This document shows positions 8,487 through 18,371 of a stretch of 64,000 nucleotides of DNA, piece by piece. Both the position numbers and the translations under genes were made by a program. This DNA comes from Protofrankia sp. CiT1 (GTDB lineage: Bacteria > Actinomycetota > Actinomycetes > Frankiales > Frankiaceae). How positions within the stretch are numbered: the first letter of the stretch is position 1; each line of letters opens with the position of its first letter. The notes beneath the pieces were generated by a model, which saw only the letters and a list, made by a program, of their open reading frames with translations, made no database searches and was not told where the DNA came from. The stretch spans positions 1 through 64,000 of the forward strand of contig NZ_CAKJTL010000133.1 in the NCBI RefSeq assembly GCF_917627385.1, written 5' to 3'.

Positions 8487-9830
8487 GCAGGCCCGCATGG
8501 CGAGCGCGAAGGCGGCGCCACGCTCGCGGTAGTCACGGAAGCGCCCGAAGCTCGGCGCCGCGGGTGACAACAGAACGATGCCATCGGGCCTGGCCCACCG
8601 GTAGCCCTCAAGCACGGCGGCGGTGAGGTCAGGCGCGTCCACGATCGTGACATGCGGGCCGGCACCAGCCTCGGTGACCTGCCGGCGGATGTCGGGGCCG
8701 TTGTCCGGCACGGTGAGGACAAGTGTGTCCAAGGTGCGGGTGCGTAGACCAACGGCCAGCGGCCGGTAGTCGATACCCCGGCTCTGGCCGCCCACGACCG
8801 CGGCGATCCTGCGGTCACCGAAGGCCTCGACAGCGGCGAGTGTCGGCAGGACGTTGGTGGACAGGCTGTCATCGACGAAACAGACCCCGTCCACTTCTCC
8901 GATCACCTGGAGCCGGCTGTCCAGCCCGCGGAACCCCTCCGCCGCGGTACGCAGCTTGTCGCCGTCGTCCGCCTCGGGTACGCCGAGTGCCCGCAGACAG
9001 GCGCCGGCGATCAGGGCGTTACGCCGGTTGTGGAGACCGAGCAGCCCCAGCTGCCGCAGCCAGTCGCCGTCCGCCGCGGCGTCCGCACACACCCACCGCA
9101 CCCTGGGCCCGAGCAGCTGCCGGTGGGCGCGGATCAGGTCGCTGTCACCGTTGGCGATGGTGAGGTCGGCACCGGGCTGGGAGCAGGCGGACAGTTTGTC
9201 CCGAAAGTAGTTCTCCGGATCATCACCGTGCCATGGCAGGTGGTCGGGATGCAGCGAGGTGACAGCGACCACCGGCGGGGAGCACGCCAGGTCGGTCGCC
9301 TGGTAGCTGGACACCTCAATGATCCAGAAGTCGTACCCGTCGCCCGCGAACGGATCATGCGGTGGCATCCCGATGTTGCCTGCGACCAGGCACCGGTAAC
9401 CGAGTCGGGTCAGCAGGTGCCCGGCAACCGCGGACGTCGTGCTCTTGCCCTTGGTTCCCGTCACGCAGACCACTTTCGACCGGTCCGCCTCGGCGAGCCA
9501 CAGCCCCACTCCACCGACCACCGGCACCCCGAGCCGCTCAAGCTTTCGCACGGTCTCGCCGTACCGCGAAATTCCAGGAGCCTTGACAACGACATCACAA
9601 TGAGTGAGCGCATCGAAGCCACCCAGCGCGGTCACCAACAGTGGCCTGCCCTCGATGTCCGTCCGGGCGGGGGCGTCGTCAACGAGCACCGGCTCGATCC
9701 CCCGCGCCCGGCAGGCCCGCAGGTTGGCCTCGCCCTCACGGCCGATCCCGTACAGACCGACCGCGCGGCCACGCAGGTCAGACCAGGAGATCGTCGGGCG
9801 CATACCGGTCCGGGACGAAGTGTCGGCCAT
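8466..9830 (-). CDS. murD2: MurD2-type UDP-MurNAc-L-Ala--L-glutamate ligase
   Basis: A Mur ligase of 454 residues from the ATG at 9830, which follows AGGAG at about twelve bases; an ATG at 9803 is the alternative. It carries a Rossmann segment GLYGIGREGEANL, the ATP loop VTGTKGKSTTSA, EVSSYQATDL, SLHPDHLPWHG, a GLHNRRNALIAGA core and DDSLSTN in the C-domain. The divergence from standard MurD and the immediate partnership with a MurL-like gene identify it as the MurD2 type, known in Xanthomonas to add L-Glu rather than D-Glu to UDP-MurNAc-L-Ala. The gene overlaps the end of the murL-like gene by 53 bases, which suggests coupled translation. The L-Glu specificity is inferred from family and context. 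Confidence 0.88.
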   Translation of the reverse strand: MADTSSRTGMRPTISWSDLRGRAVGLYGIGREGEANLRACRARGIEPVLVDDAPARTDIEGRPLLVTALGGFDALTHCDVVVKAPGISRYGETVRKLERLGVPVVGGVGLWLAEADRSKVVCVTGTKGKSTTSAVAGHLLTRLGYRCLVAGNIGMPPHDPFAGDGYDFWIIEVSSYQATDLACSPPVVAVTSLHPDHLPWHGDDPENYFRDKLSACSQPGADLTIANGDSDLIRAHRQLLGPRVRWVCADAAADGDWLRQLGLLGLHNRRNALIAGACLRALGVPEADDGDKLRTAAEGFRGLDSRLQVIGEVDGVCFVDDSLSTNVLPTLAAVEAFGDRRIAAVVGGQSRGIDYRPLAVGLRTRTLDTLVLTVPDNGPDIRRQVTEAGAGPHVTIVDAPDLTAAVLEGYRWARPDGIVLLSPAAPSFGRFRDYRERGAAFALAMRACAATARQ

Positions 9831-11106
9831 GCGGGACGAGCAGCTCCTCGGGCGTGGGCTCTCCCGGTAGCGGGCCAAGCGCGGCGAGCACGGGCGAGGC
9901 GGCCCGGTCACGGCGCCCGGCGGCGAGCAGGGTAGCCACCCGGCACTCGGTGACGTCGCCGACGCATTCCCAGGGCTTGCTGTCCGCGGACAGGCCCAGC
10001 AGCGCACGGAAACGACCCAGCAACGCCACGTCAGCCAGTGGTTCACGCCCGCCGAAGACCTGCCGCAGCGTCGGCTCGTCCAGGAAGGGGGAAAGGATCA
10101 GATCGATGAAACAGCACTTGTCACACTGGCCGCACCAGCGGTCCAGCCGCTGAGCGGGATCGATGTGGAAAGCGCGGTTACAGCTGCGGAAGTGGTCGAA
10201 GTACTGGGGCAGCGCGGCGAACCGCCGGGCGATCCACAACTCCGTGAACGGGCGTAGCAGGGAGAAGTACTCCGGCCTGCCGCCGAGAGCCTCGACGAGG
10301 ACCGACCGCAGGGCGGTCTCGAACGCCTCGCCCTTGGAGTACTGGTGGTTGATGGAGCGGCCGTCGACCGTGATGGTGCCCGCGGAGGCCGACCACTCGT
10401 TGGACATCACCACCGCGTCCCGCCCGTCCAGCGCGGCGGCCATCACGGCGATCACCGAAAGAATTCCCGTGACCGGGACATGCCCGTTGAGGAAACCGAG
10501 TTCCGCCGAGCGCAGCACCTGGGTGTCGATGAGCCGCTCCGCCCGGAGGACCGGCAGGCCGGTGGCAGCGGCGGCCCGTTCGATGGCCTCGAAGCGGTCA
10601 CCGGGATGGTTGACGACAAACAGCGCCGGGTCCTTGGCCCGGGGGCGCAGCAGCTCCGCGGTGACGATGGAGTCCACCCCGCCGCCGAACGGCACCAGCG
10701 GCCGGCCCTCGTCGGGGCTGACAGCCACCGGCGTTTCGCGCGCCAGCGCCGGGCCGATGATCTGCAGCCCGGAAAGATCAAGATTGTTACGGTGCGCGAA
10801 CTCCCCCAGGCCGTCGAGATAGAACTCTCGCAGGAAGGCACGCTCGAGGCCGGTGACCGCGGTATCACCGAGGTCGACGACCGGCGGGGCCGCCGTCTTG
10901 TAGTAGGAGACCGCCGTCAGCAGGAACACCAGGCGGGCCGCTTCGGCCACCGCGGGCTCGCTCCATGCCCCGCCGCCGGGGAACGTCACGTCCTCGCGGA
11001 ACTCCCGCCCGTCCAGGCGGTAGCGGCACACGAGCCGGTCATACGACGGGTCGATGTCGTAGCCCACATAGCGAAAACTCTCGCCACGCCGCGGTGGCCC
11101 GATCAC
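9778..11106 (-). CDS. murL: MurL-type UDP-MurNAc-L-Ala-L-Glu epimerase
   Basis: This protein resembles MurL, which in Xanthomonas epimerises the terminal L-Glu of UDP-MurNAc-L-Ala-L-Glu to D-Glu using ATP and replaces free glutamate racemisation by MurI. Seen in its 442 residues are a PP-loop-like FGGGVDSIVTAELL at about 140-153, a VVMSNEWSAS segment, NHQYSKGEAFE, and a Cys-rich WCGQCDKCCFID near the C-terminus. The GTG start at 11106 shares four bases with the pgeF stop, and AAGGA lies six bases upstream. It sits directly between pgeF and the MurD2-type ligase, as expected for a dedicated stem-peptide route. The epimerase call rests on family resemblance plus this pairing. Confidence 0.85.
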   Translation of the reverse strand: MIGPPRRGESFRYVGYDIDPSYDRLVCRYRLDGREFREDVTFPGGGAWSEPAVAEAARLVFLLTAVSYYKTAAPPVVDLGDTAVTGLERAFLREFYLDGLGEFAHRNNLDLSGLQIIGPALARETPVAVSPDEGRPLVPFGGGVDSIVTAELLRPRAKDPALFVVNHPGDRFEAIERAAAATGLPVLRAERLIDTQVLRSAELGFLNGHVPVTGILSVIAVMAAALDGRDAVVMSNEWSASAGTITVDGRSINHQYSKGEAFETALRSVLVEALGGRPEYFSLLRPFTELWIARRFAALPQYFDHFRSCNRAFHIDPAQRLDRWCGQCDKCCFIDLILSPFLDEPTLRQVFGGREPLADVALLGRFRALLGLSADSKPWECVGDVTECRVATLLAAGRRDRAASPVLAALGPLPGEPTPEELLVPHGRHFVPDRYAPDDLLV

Positions 11107-11942
11107 AGAACGTCCTTCCCGCGCAGGCGGGCCACCGCGGCGAACCGTCCGCACGGGTTCTCCGCCCGGTGGCTGAAAAAGGGCGTGCCCGGACCGGTGC
11201 CCACCCCCGCGACGTGGATCTGACGTTCCGGCACGCCCTCGGCAACCAGCTGCATGACGTTCGCTCCGGCCACGTCAAACGTCCACTTCCCGAGCCCGTC
11301 GGCGCGGATCACCTCGTCCGCGCGCCCGTCGAAGGCGGCCCGGACGGCGGCCACGACCTCCGCCCCAACCTGGTAACGGTCCGGGTCGATCGCGGGCCCG
11401 ACACCGGCGACGACATTCGATGCGGCGGCGCCCAGCCGCCGCATGGCCGCCAGCGCCGCGGGGACGGCGCCGCGCACGGTCCCGCGCCAGCCGGCATGCA
11501 CACACGCGAGCACCCCGGCGACCGGATCATGCAGAACGGCCGGGACGCAGTCCGCCGCCAGGACAGCCAGCGCAATCCCGGGCGCCCTGGTCACAAGCCC
11601 GTCGGTCAGCGGCAGCGCGTCCGAGGCCGAACGGCTGCCCCGCCCACGGTGCTCATCGGTCACGATGGCGATATTCGGGCTGTGTGCCTGGGCGCAGAAC
11701 ACGAAGTCGTCCACGGTGGCACCGAGAGCCTCGGCCACTGTCGCCCGGTTCGCCAGTACGTCCGCGTCGTCGTCCCCGGCCCGCAGACTCAGATTGAGTG
11801 AGGTGTAGGCGCCGCGGGAAACACCGCCGGTACGGGTGGTGACAAAGACATCCACCAGCCGGTCATCAAAGCCCGGCCAGCACAGTACCTCCAGGCCGGA
11901 CGGTGTTCGGCGAAACCGCGATGCCGCCACGCCGGCAGTCAT
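11103..11942 (-). CDS. pgeF: Peptidoglycan editing factor PgeF (multicopper-oxidase-like, DUF152)
   Basis: A 279-residue DUF152 protein. In E. coli the homologue YfiH/PgeF hydrolyses UDP-MurNAc-L-Ser, correcting MurC errors. The metal site is visible as FCAQAHS, the ADCVPAVLHD segment and the strongly conserved CVHAGWRGTVRG; the C-terminal GTPFFSHRAE also fits. The ATG at 11942 is preferred to an upstream TTG because GAGG and GGAG lie just before it. In many actinomycetes pgeF follows ftsZ; here it heads a probable operon with the murL and murD2 types, so three precursor-modifying enzymes are grouped. The gap of 155 bases from mraY probably contains a promoter. Confidence 0.92.
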   Translation of the reverse strand: MTAGVAASRFRRTPSGLEVLCWPGFDDRLVDVFVTTRTGGVSRGAYTSLNLSLRAGDDDADVLANRATVAEALGATVDDFVFCAQAHSPNIAIVTDEHRGRGSRSASDALPLTDGLVTRAPGIALAVLAADCVPAVLHDPVAGVLACVHAGWRGTVRGAVPAALAAMRRLGAAASNVVAGVGPAIDPDRYQVGAEVVAAVRAAFDGRADEVIRADGLGKWTFDVAGANVMQLVAEGVPERQIHVAGVGTGPGTPFFSHRAENPCGRFAAVARLRGKDVL

Positions 11943-12097
11943 CTCCGACGACCTCGCCAGCTGTCGGCTCTCAACGTCCGGTACCGTCCGTTTCAACGTG
12001 GCTGGCCACTGATGTTAATCCATAACCGGAAACCCCGGGACAACATGGCGGACACCCCGCCACCACCGGCCGGGACCGCCTGCGTCGAGGATACACA

Positions 12098-13165
12098 TCA
12101 GGAACCACCGTGCGAGAGGAACTCCGCGTAGAACAGCCCGAGCCCGAACGCCACGGCGAGTCCGGAGACAATCCAGAAGCGGATGATGACCGTGGTCTCC
12201 GGCCACTCAGCCAGTTCGAAGTGGTGGTGGATCGGCGCCATGTTGAAGACCCGCTTCCGGGTGGCCCTGAAGAAGGCGACCTGAATGATCACCGAAAGCG
12301 TCTCGACCACAAAAAGCCCGCCGAGGACGAACAGCAACAACTCGGTCCGGCTGACGATCGCGATACTCGCGAACGCCCCGCCGAGGGCCAGCGAGCCGGT
12401 GTCACCCATGAATATCTTCGCCGGGCTCGCGTTCCACCACAGAAATCCGAAACAGGCGCCCATGGCCGCGGCCGCGACCAGCGCCACGTCCAGCGGGTCG
12501 CGGACGAAGTAGCAGCCGTCCTGCGCGGGACCGCGCCCGCAGAGATTGCCGAACTGCCAGAAGGAAATCACCACATAGGCGCCGAACACCATCGCCGAGG
12601 TACCGGCGGCCAGGCCGTCCAGCCCGTCGGTGAGGTTCACCGCGTTCGACGTCGCCGCAATGATTATCCAGGCGAGCAGCGGAAAACCGATCAAACCGAT
12701 CGAGAAATCGGTGTCCCGAACGATCGAAACAAACGTCGACCCCGGCAGCAGGCCGTTGGCGTTCTTGAAGCGGACGGCCAGCAGGCCGAATGCCAGCGCC
12801 ACCGCGGCCTGACCGGCGAACTTGGTCCGCGCGGTGAGCCCGAGACTGCGCTGCTTGCGGATCTTTATGTAGTCATCGAGGAAACCGACCATCCCCAGAC
12901 CGGTCATGACCAGTAGCACCAGTAACCCGGACGCGGTGAATCCGTTCATCGTGATCAGATGCGCGACGAAGTAGCCGGCCAGCGTCGCCAGGATGATGAC
13001 CGTGCCGCCCATCGTGGGTGTGCCACGCTTGGTAAGGTGGCTTGACGGCCCGTCCTCGCGAATTTCCTGTCCGTAACCCCGCCGGCGGAACAGGCGGATG
13101 ACCGATGGTGTGCCCAGCAGCGACGCCACGAGGGCTACCAGCGCGGCGACCAGTACGCCTCTCAC
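12098..13165 (-). CDS. mraY: Phospho-MurNAc-pentapeptide transferase MraY
   Basis: MraY makes lipid I by moving phospho-MurNAc-pentapeptide onto undecaprenyl phosphate in the membrane. The 355-residue protein has about ten transmembrane segments. Its catalytic motifs are intact: KRGTPTMGG at about 47, GFLDDYIKI at about 94, [15 protein letters not shown] at about 174, [20 protein letters not shown] at about 248 and the cytoplasmic [10 protein letters not shown] loop at about 309. The GTG start lies in a GTGA overlap with the murF stop. It is the last gene of the tightly packed ftsI-murE-murF-mraY run. Confidence 0.98.
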   Translation of the reverse strand: MRGVLVAALVALVASLLGTPSVIRLFRRRGYGQEIREDGPSSHLTKRGTPTMGGTVIILATLAGYFVAHLITMNGFTASGLLVLLVMTGLGMVGFLDDYIKIRKQRSLGLTARTKFAGQAAVALAFGLLAVRFKNANGLLPGSTFVSIVRDTDFSIGLIGFPLLAWIIIAATSNAVNLTDGLDGLAAGTSAMVFGAYVVISFWQFGNLCGRGPAQDGCYFVRDPLDVALVAAAAMGACFGFLWWNASPAKIFMGDTGSLALGGAFASIAIVSRTELLLFVLGGLFVVETLSVIIQVAFFRATRKRVFNMAPIHHHFELAEWPETTVIIRFWIVSGLAVAFGLGLFYAEFLSHGGS

Positions 13166-14577
13166 CCGTGCGCACCTCGCTCGACAGGCCGGGCGGGGCC
13201 CGTCGGTTCACCGGCCGCGAGGTCGTCCGCGATCCGCTCCAGCCCGAATGCCCGGGATGCCTTCACCAGCACGACATCACCTGGCGCCACTCGCTCCCGC
13301 AGCAGCCCGCAGGCCGCCTCGACGTCCGCTACCCAGACGGACTCCCCTGACCACGAGCCCTCCAGCGACGCCCCGAGGTGTATCCGGCGAGCCTCGGCCC
13401 CCACCACCACCAGCCGCGGCACACCCAGGCGGACCACCAGCCGGCCGAGCGCGTCGTGCTCGTCGTCCGCGGCCGCGCCGAGTTCTCCCATGCCCCCGAG
13501 CACAGCCCAGGCCCGCCGGCCGCGACTCATCTCGACCAGTGTCTTCAACGCCGCCCGCATCGATTCCGGGTTGGCGTTGTAGGCGTCGTTGATGACGGTG
13601 ACGCCGTTGCCGGTCACGGTGACCTCCATCCGCCAACGGCTGCGGGCCTGGGCGTGGGACAACGCGGCCGCGGCTCGCCGCGGGGACAGTCCGAGACGGA
13701 TCGCGGCCGCCGCCGCGGCCAGCGCGGCCGCGACGTAGTGCGCGCCGACGAGGTTCAACGAGACGGGATGCCGTTCGCCGGCCGTGAGCAGGTCGAACCG
13801 CGCGCGCCCGCGGTCGTCGACACGCACGCCGTCGGCCCGCACGTCAGCCCGAGCGCTCTCACCAAACATGATCACATCACCGCGAGCCCGGGTGGCCATG
13901 GCCGCGACCAGCGGATCGTCGATGTTCAGCACGGCGGCGCCCGACGCGGCCTCGGCGAGCTCGGCCTTGGCCCGAGCAATCCCGGCACGCCCGTCCGCGT
14001 ACTCACCGACATGCGCCGAGCCGACGTTCAGCACGACCCCGACGTCGGGCCGGGCCACCTCGCACAAGGCGGCGACATGGCCGAGGCCACGAGCGCCCAT
14101 CTCCAGCGCGACGAACCCGGTGGTCGGCTCCAGGCCCAGCAGCGTCAGCGGCAGCCCGATCTCGTTGTTGAACGAACCGGGCGCGGCGACCGTCGGTCCC
14201 AGCTCACCCAGCAGATCGGCGAGCAGATCCTTCGTGGTGGTCTTGCCAGACGATCCGGTCACGGCGACAACCGTCGCCGACGAGCGGGTGCGTACCTCGG
14301 TGGCGAGCGCCGCGAGCGCGGCCGTGGGGTCGGGGACCACGACCGCCGGTACGCCGACCGGCCGGGCCGCCAACACCGCGACCGCGCCGGCCCGTACCGC
14401 GTCCGCGGCGAAGTCGTGGCCGTCAACCCGGGCACCGGGCACGGCGACGAACAACGCACCGGCACCGACCTGGCGCGAATCGATCACAACACCGGTGACC
14501 GGCGCGTCCGGATCGGGCACGGCGTCGAGCCGGCCGCCGACGACGGCCGCGACCTCACGCAGGCAAAGCGGTATCAC
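13162..14577 (-). CDS. murF: UDP-MurNAc-tripeptide--D-Ala-D-Ala ligase MurF
   Basis: MurF completes the UDP-MurNAc-pentapeptide by adding D-Ala-D-Ala in the cytoplasm. The 471 residues include [13 protein letters not shown] and GHDFAADA of the N-terminal domain, the ATP loop [12 protein letters not shown] at about 104, [12 protein letters not shown] at about 139, and the C-terminal [10 protein letters not shown] at about 332. The GTG start forms a GTGA overlap with the murE stop, and its own stop overlaps the mraY start in the same way, so translation through the operon is probably coupled. Confidence 0.98.
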   Translation of the reverse strand: MIPLCLREVAAVVGGRLDAVPDPDAPVTGVVIDSRQVGAGALFVAVPGARVDGHDFAADAVRAGAVAVLAARPVGVPAVVVPDPTAALAALATEVRTRSSATVVAVTGSSGKTTTKDLLADLLGELGPTVAAPGSFNNEIGLPLTLLGLEPTTGFVALEMGARGLGHVAALCEVARPDVGVVLNVGSAHVGEYADGRAGIARAKAELAEAASGAAVLNIDDPLVAAMATRARGDVIMFGESARADVRADGVRVDDRGRARFDLLTAGERHPVSLNLVGAHYVAAALAAAAAAIRLGLSPRRAAAALSHAQARSRWRMEVTVTGNGVTVINDAYNANPESMRAALKTLVEMSRGRRAWAVLGGMGELGAAADDEHDALGRLVVRLGVPRLVVVGAEARRIHLGASLEGSWSGESVWVADVEAACGLLRERVAPGDVVLVKASRAFGLERIADDLAAGEPTGPARPVERGAHG

Positions 14578-16151
14578 CGGTGAGCACCTCTGCGGCCGAG
14601 GCCCGGACGCGATCCGGTGCCGGCCTGGGCCAGCTCCGCCCGCAGCACGTCCCGGTCGTCGAAGGGTGTCACGACACCGCCGCGCTCCTGCCCGGTCTCA
14701 TGTCCCTTGCCGGCCACCACGACCGCGTCCGTGGGTCTGGCCAGGCTCACCGCGAGACGGATCGCCGCGGCACGGTCGACCTCCACCAGCACACCATCGG
14801 CGCCCCCGGAAGGCAGCGTCGCGGCGCCCGCGCGCATCTGAGCGATGATCATTTCCGGATCCTCCGACCGGGGGTTGTCACTGGTGAAGATCGCTATATC
14901 GGCGCCGCGGACCGCGGCGGCTCCCATCAGGGCACGCTTGCCGCGATCACGATCGCCACCACAGCCGAGCACGATGATCACACGCCCGTCGACCAACGCC
15001 CGCACGGTACTCAGCAGCGTCTCCACCGCGTCCGGGGTATGGGCGTAGTCGACAAGGCTGACGAAGGGCTGGCCCGCGTCGATCCGCTCCATCCTGCCCG
15101 GCACGCCGGGCAGGGCCGTGAGCCCGGCCGCGGCGGTGCCGGCCTCCACCCCGGTGGTGACGAGCAGCGCCAGCGCCACCAGGGCATTGCTGACGTTGAA
15201 GGCGCCAGGCAGCGCGATGCGCACCTCGACGTCCACCCCGTGTGGGCCGTGCGCGCGGAAGGTGCTTCCCGCGGGACCGGCGACGACGTCGCTCGCACGC
15301 CAGCGCGCGTCAGCAGCGCGCCCGCAGGTCACCGCCGTGGGGACCGCGGTGGCGAGCCGGCGTCCCCACGGGGTGTCGGTGTCGATGACGGACACCTCGG
15401 TCCGCTCGGGGGTGAACAGGGCGGCCTTGGTCGCGAAGTAGGCCTCCATGGATGGGTGGAAGTCGAGATGATCCTGGCTGAGGTTGGTGAAGGCCACACC
15501 GGCGAAACCGATCCCATCCACCCGGTGCAGCGCGATAGCGTGACTGGAGACCTCCATCGCCGCCGCTGTCACTCCCTGTTCGACCATGACCGCAAGCAGC
15601 CCCTGTAGGTCGGTCGCCTCCGGGGTGGTACGCACCGAGGGGACCGCGGCACCGGCTACCCGCGTCGAGATGGTGCCGAGCAGCCCGGTCGTGTGACCGG
15701 CAGCACGCAGCCCTGCCTCCAGCAGATATGCCACGGTTGTCTTGCCGTTGGTACCGGTGACGCCCAGCAGCCGCAGGGAGCGTGACGGGTCGCCGTAGAC
15801 CCACGACGCGGCTGTTCCCAGCACGGCGCGCGGGTCGGCGCTGGTAAGCACAGGTACCCCGGCCCGCCCGGCCGGGAGCTGGGCTACCCGGTCGGCACCG
15901 GCCGGATCGGTGAGCACGGCCACGGCACCGGCCGCGAGCGCCTGCTCGGCGAAGGCCGCGCCGTGCACGCGAGCGCCTGGCAGCGCCGCGTAAAGATCGC
16001 CTGGCTGGACCGCCCGTGAATCATGGGTGATACCGCGGACGACAACCCCTCCTGGCGGAGCACCGAGAGAAACAAGATCAACGCATCGGGACATCAGGTC
16101 GGTGAGCACCCGCGCCGGCGGGGCGACCGGACGCAACACCGGTGAGGTCAC
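14574..16151 (-). CDS. murE: UDP-MurNAc-L-Ala-D-Glu ligase MurE (meso-DAP type likely)
   Basis: MurE adds the third residue, usually meso-diaminopimelate in actinomycetes, to UDP-MurNAc-L-Ala-D-Glu. The 525-residue protein has THDSRAVQPGDLYAALPG near residue 45, the ATP loop GVTGTNGKTTVAYL at about 131, and NLSQDHLDFHPSMEAY. A SDNPRSEDPEMI segment carries the DNPR signature associated with DAP specificity. Its substrate must have D-Glu, so the MurL epimerase should act before it. The GTG at 16151 has a weak ribosome site and lies 42 bases after the ftsI stop. Confidence 0.98.
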   Translation of the reverse strand: MTSPVLRPVAPPARVLTDLMSRCVDLVSLGAPPGGVVVRGITHDSRAVQPGDLYAALPGARVHGAAFAEQALAAGAVAVLTDPAGADRVAQLPAGRAGVPVLTSADPRAVLGTAASWVYGDPSRSLRLLGVTGTNGKTTVAYLLEAGLRAAGHTTGLLGTISTRVAGAAVPSVRTTPEATDLQGLLAVMVEQGVTAAAMEVSSHAIALHRVDGIGFAGVAFTNLSQDHLDFHPSMEAYFATKAALFTPERTEVSVIDTDTPWGRRLATAVPTAVTCGRAADARWRASDVVAGPAGSTFRAHGPHGVDVEVRIALPGAFNVSNALVALALLVTTGVEAGTAAAGLTALPGVPGRMERIDAGQPFVSLVDYAHTPDAVETLLSTVRALVDGRVIIVLGCGGDRDRGKRALMGAAAVRGADIAIFTSDNPRSEDPEMIIAQMRAGAATLPSGGADGVLVEVDRAAAIRLAVSLARPTDAVVVAGKGHETGQERGGVVTPFDDRDVLRAELAQAGTGSRPGLGRRGAHR

Positions 16152-16193
16152 GGCACCGACCCTAGTATCCAGCCGTCCCGAGCCCGCGACCGG

Positions 16194-18371
16194 TCAGCGC
16201 CTGGCATCGCGATCGAGAACGAACCTGGGTGCTGTTGTGCCAGGCGGGGGCACCGCGAGCGTCGCCAGCGCGAAGGTCATCACCTTCTGGAACACCGGCG
16301 CGGCGACCGTCCCGCCGAAGTGGCCGTCGCGGGGGTTGTCGAGTACCACCTCCACCACCACCCTGGGCTGGTCGGCGGGGGCGAAGCCCACGAACGAGGC
16401 GACATAGCCGCTGTAGTGACCGGACGGGCCGAGCCGCTGGGCCGTTCCGGTCTTGCCCGCGACGCGGTACCCGTCGATGGCCGCCAGCGGCGCGGTCCCC
16501 GAGTCGGTGGCCACCGCTTCCAGCATCTGCGAGATGGTCGTGGCGGTGCTCGCGGCGACCACCCGGGTGCCAGGGTCGCGAGGCGTGGTGTGCACGGCCC
16601 CGTCCGGTGAGGTGGTGCTCTCCACCAGACGAGGCGCGACCCGCACCCCGCCGTTGGCGATGGTCGCGTAGACCGACGCCATCTGGATCGCGGTCGCGGA
16701 CATTCCCTGTCCATAGGAGATCGTGGCGGCCTGCTGGGGATCCCAGGCCGACGATGGTTTGAGGATGCCCGCGCTCTCGCCCGGGAACCGCAGCCCGGTC
16801 TTTGACCCGAGCCCGAAGGCGCGCAGCGCGGTCTCCAGGTTGGCGGAACCGATCCTGCTCGCGATCTGGATCGTCCCGAGATTGCTCGACCGCGCCAGCA
16901 CCCCGGCCGCGGTGAGGTGCTCCACACCGTGCGGCTCCGCGTCCATGAAGGTCTGGCCCGCGATGCGCATACTCGACGGCACCGTCACCGGCGTCTCCGG
17001 CGAGATCAGGCCGCGGTCTATCGCCGCGGCCATAGTGATCACTTTGTTGACGCTCCCGGGCTCGTAGACGTCCTGGGTGGCACGGTTCTTCAGCGTCGAC
17101 GGATCAGCACTGGCAATCTTGTTGGGGTCGTAGTCCGGCGCATCCGCCATCGCCAGGATGTCCCCGCTGCCCGGGACCATGACCACAACGCTTCCGCCGT
17201 CCGCCTGGGTAGCGCGCACCGCGTCGGCGATCGCGCCCTGCGCGGCCCACTGGATGTCGCGGTCGAGCGTGAGCCGCACGCTCGAGCCCGGCACCGGATC
17301 GGATTCCCGGCTCGCCGCGGACGGGATGGGCCGGCCCGCCGGATCCATCTCGACGCGGCGCGCCCCGTCGATGCCACGCAGCACCCGATCGTAGGCGCCT
17401 TCGATACCGCCACCGCCCACGAGGACATCATTGTCACCGACCGTGGTGAAACCCACGACGTTGGAAGCCAGGGAACCGGACGGGTACAGCCGGCGGCGCT
17501 CCTCCAGGACACCGATACCGGCCAGCTGGAGCTTGGTCACCGTCGCGCCCACGGCCGGGTCGAGCCCACGGGCGAGGTAGACGAAACGTCCGCTGCTCCT
17601 GAACTTGGCCACCAGGGCGTCCGCGGGCACCTGAAGGATGGGGGCGAGCAGGTTGGCGACGGCACGGGCATCGGTGATGTTGCGCGGGTCCGCGTACACC
17701 GAGCGCGCGTCGACATCCTGCGCCAGCACCGCCCCACCGCGGTCGGTGATGACACCACGGACCGCGGGCAACGCCGCGATGTGCAGCCGCTCCTGCTCGG
17801 CGCGCCGGGCGTAGGTGGACGCCTGGAACGCCTGCAGCTGTGTCAGCCGGCCGGCGAGCACGATCAGCAGCAAACACAGGATGACGACCGCGGCCCGCAG
17901 CCGTCGGCGCGGACTGCCCAGCCGCAGCGGTGGACGGGCTGGGCCCGTGCGGGGCGGTGGCCGGCGTGCCCCGGCCCCGCGGGCCCGCACCGGACGGCCG
18001 CCCGGGGTGCGCGCCCGGTTGCCGCCACCGCGCGCAGAGGGGCCACCGGGGCGCGCGTCCCCGCGGCCGCGTCGTGCTCCGGGTCGTCCTCCGGCCACGG
18101 GGTGGCCGCCGGGGCCGGAGGCGTGCCGGGACGCACCGTCGTCCCGGCCGACACCATCGTCCCAGCCGGCACCGTCGTCCCAGCCGGCGCCGTCATCTCG
18201 ATCGTCATCCGGACGGGGATAACAGCGGCCGTCGGGATCGGCGTAGCCGTCGGTGAAGCCGGCCTCGTCACCCTCGATCCATTGATCGTCGGCGACCCGT
18301 CGACCAAGATCCGAAACTAGTCGCAGCCGCGACCGGCCACGCCGGGACGAGCGGTTGAGCGTGGAGGTCAC
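16194..18371 (-). CDS. ftsI: Septal transpeptidase FtsI (PBP3 / PBP2b class B)
   Basis: A class B penicillin-binding protein that cross-links septal peptidoglycan, working with FtsW. At 725 residues it is longer than typical FtsI because about 165 residues of acidic then Arg/Gly/Pro-rich cytoplasmic sequence precede the single membrane anchor (about 172-190). After that come the dimerisation domain and the transpeptidase with SVNK (catalytic Ser), ARSSN and AGKTGTAQ motifs. The GTG at 18371 overlaps the stop of the FtsL-like gene as GTGA; longer frames upstream are artefacts. The N-terminal tail includes a tandem 18-base repeat coding DDGAGW-like units. Confidence 0.96.
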   Translation of the reverse strand: MTSTLNRSSRRGRSRLRLVSDLGRRVADDQWIEGDEAGFTDGYADPDGRCYPRPDDDRDDGAGWDDGAGWDDGVGRDDGASRHASGPGGHPVAGGRPGARRGRGDARPGGPSARGGGNRARTPGGRPVRARGAGARRPPPRTGPARPPLRLGSPRRRLRAAVVILCLLLIVLAGRLTQLQAFQASTYARRAEQERLHIAALPAVRGVITDRGGAVLAQDVDARSVYADPRNITDARAVANLLAPILQVPADALVAKFRSSGRFVYLARGLDPAVGATVTKLQLAGIGVLEERRRLYPSGSLASNVVGFTTVGDNDVLVGGGGIEGAYDRVLRGIDGARRVEMDPAGRPIPSAASRESDPVPGSSVRLTLDRDIQWAAQGAIADAVRATQADGGSVVVMVPGSGDILAMADAPDYDPNKIASADPSTLKNRATQDVYEPGSVNKVITMAAAIDRGLISPETPVTVPSSMRIAGQTFMDAEPHGVEHLTAAGVLARSSNLGTIQIASRIGSANLETALRAFGLGSKTGLRFPGESAGILKPSSAWDPQQAATISYGQGMSATAIQMASVYATIANGGVRVAPRLVESTTSPDGAVHTTPRDPGTRVVAASTATTISQMLEAVATDSGTAPLAAIDGYRVAGKTGTAQRLGPSGHYSGYVASFVGFAPADQPRVVVEVVLDNPRDGHFGGTVAAPVFQKVMTFALATLAVPPPGTTAPRFVLDRDARR
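18138..18191. repeat. Three 18-base tandem repeats inside ftsI
   Basis: Three adjacent 18-base units (18138-18155, 18156-18173, 18174-18191) are close variants of GTCGTCCCAGCCGGCACC on the plus strand. In the ftsI frame they encode repeated Asp-Asp-Gly-aromatic-type units in the cytoplasmic tail. They keep the reading frame and probably vary in number between strains. Confidence 0.8.
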
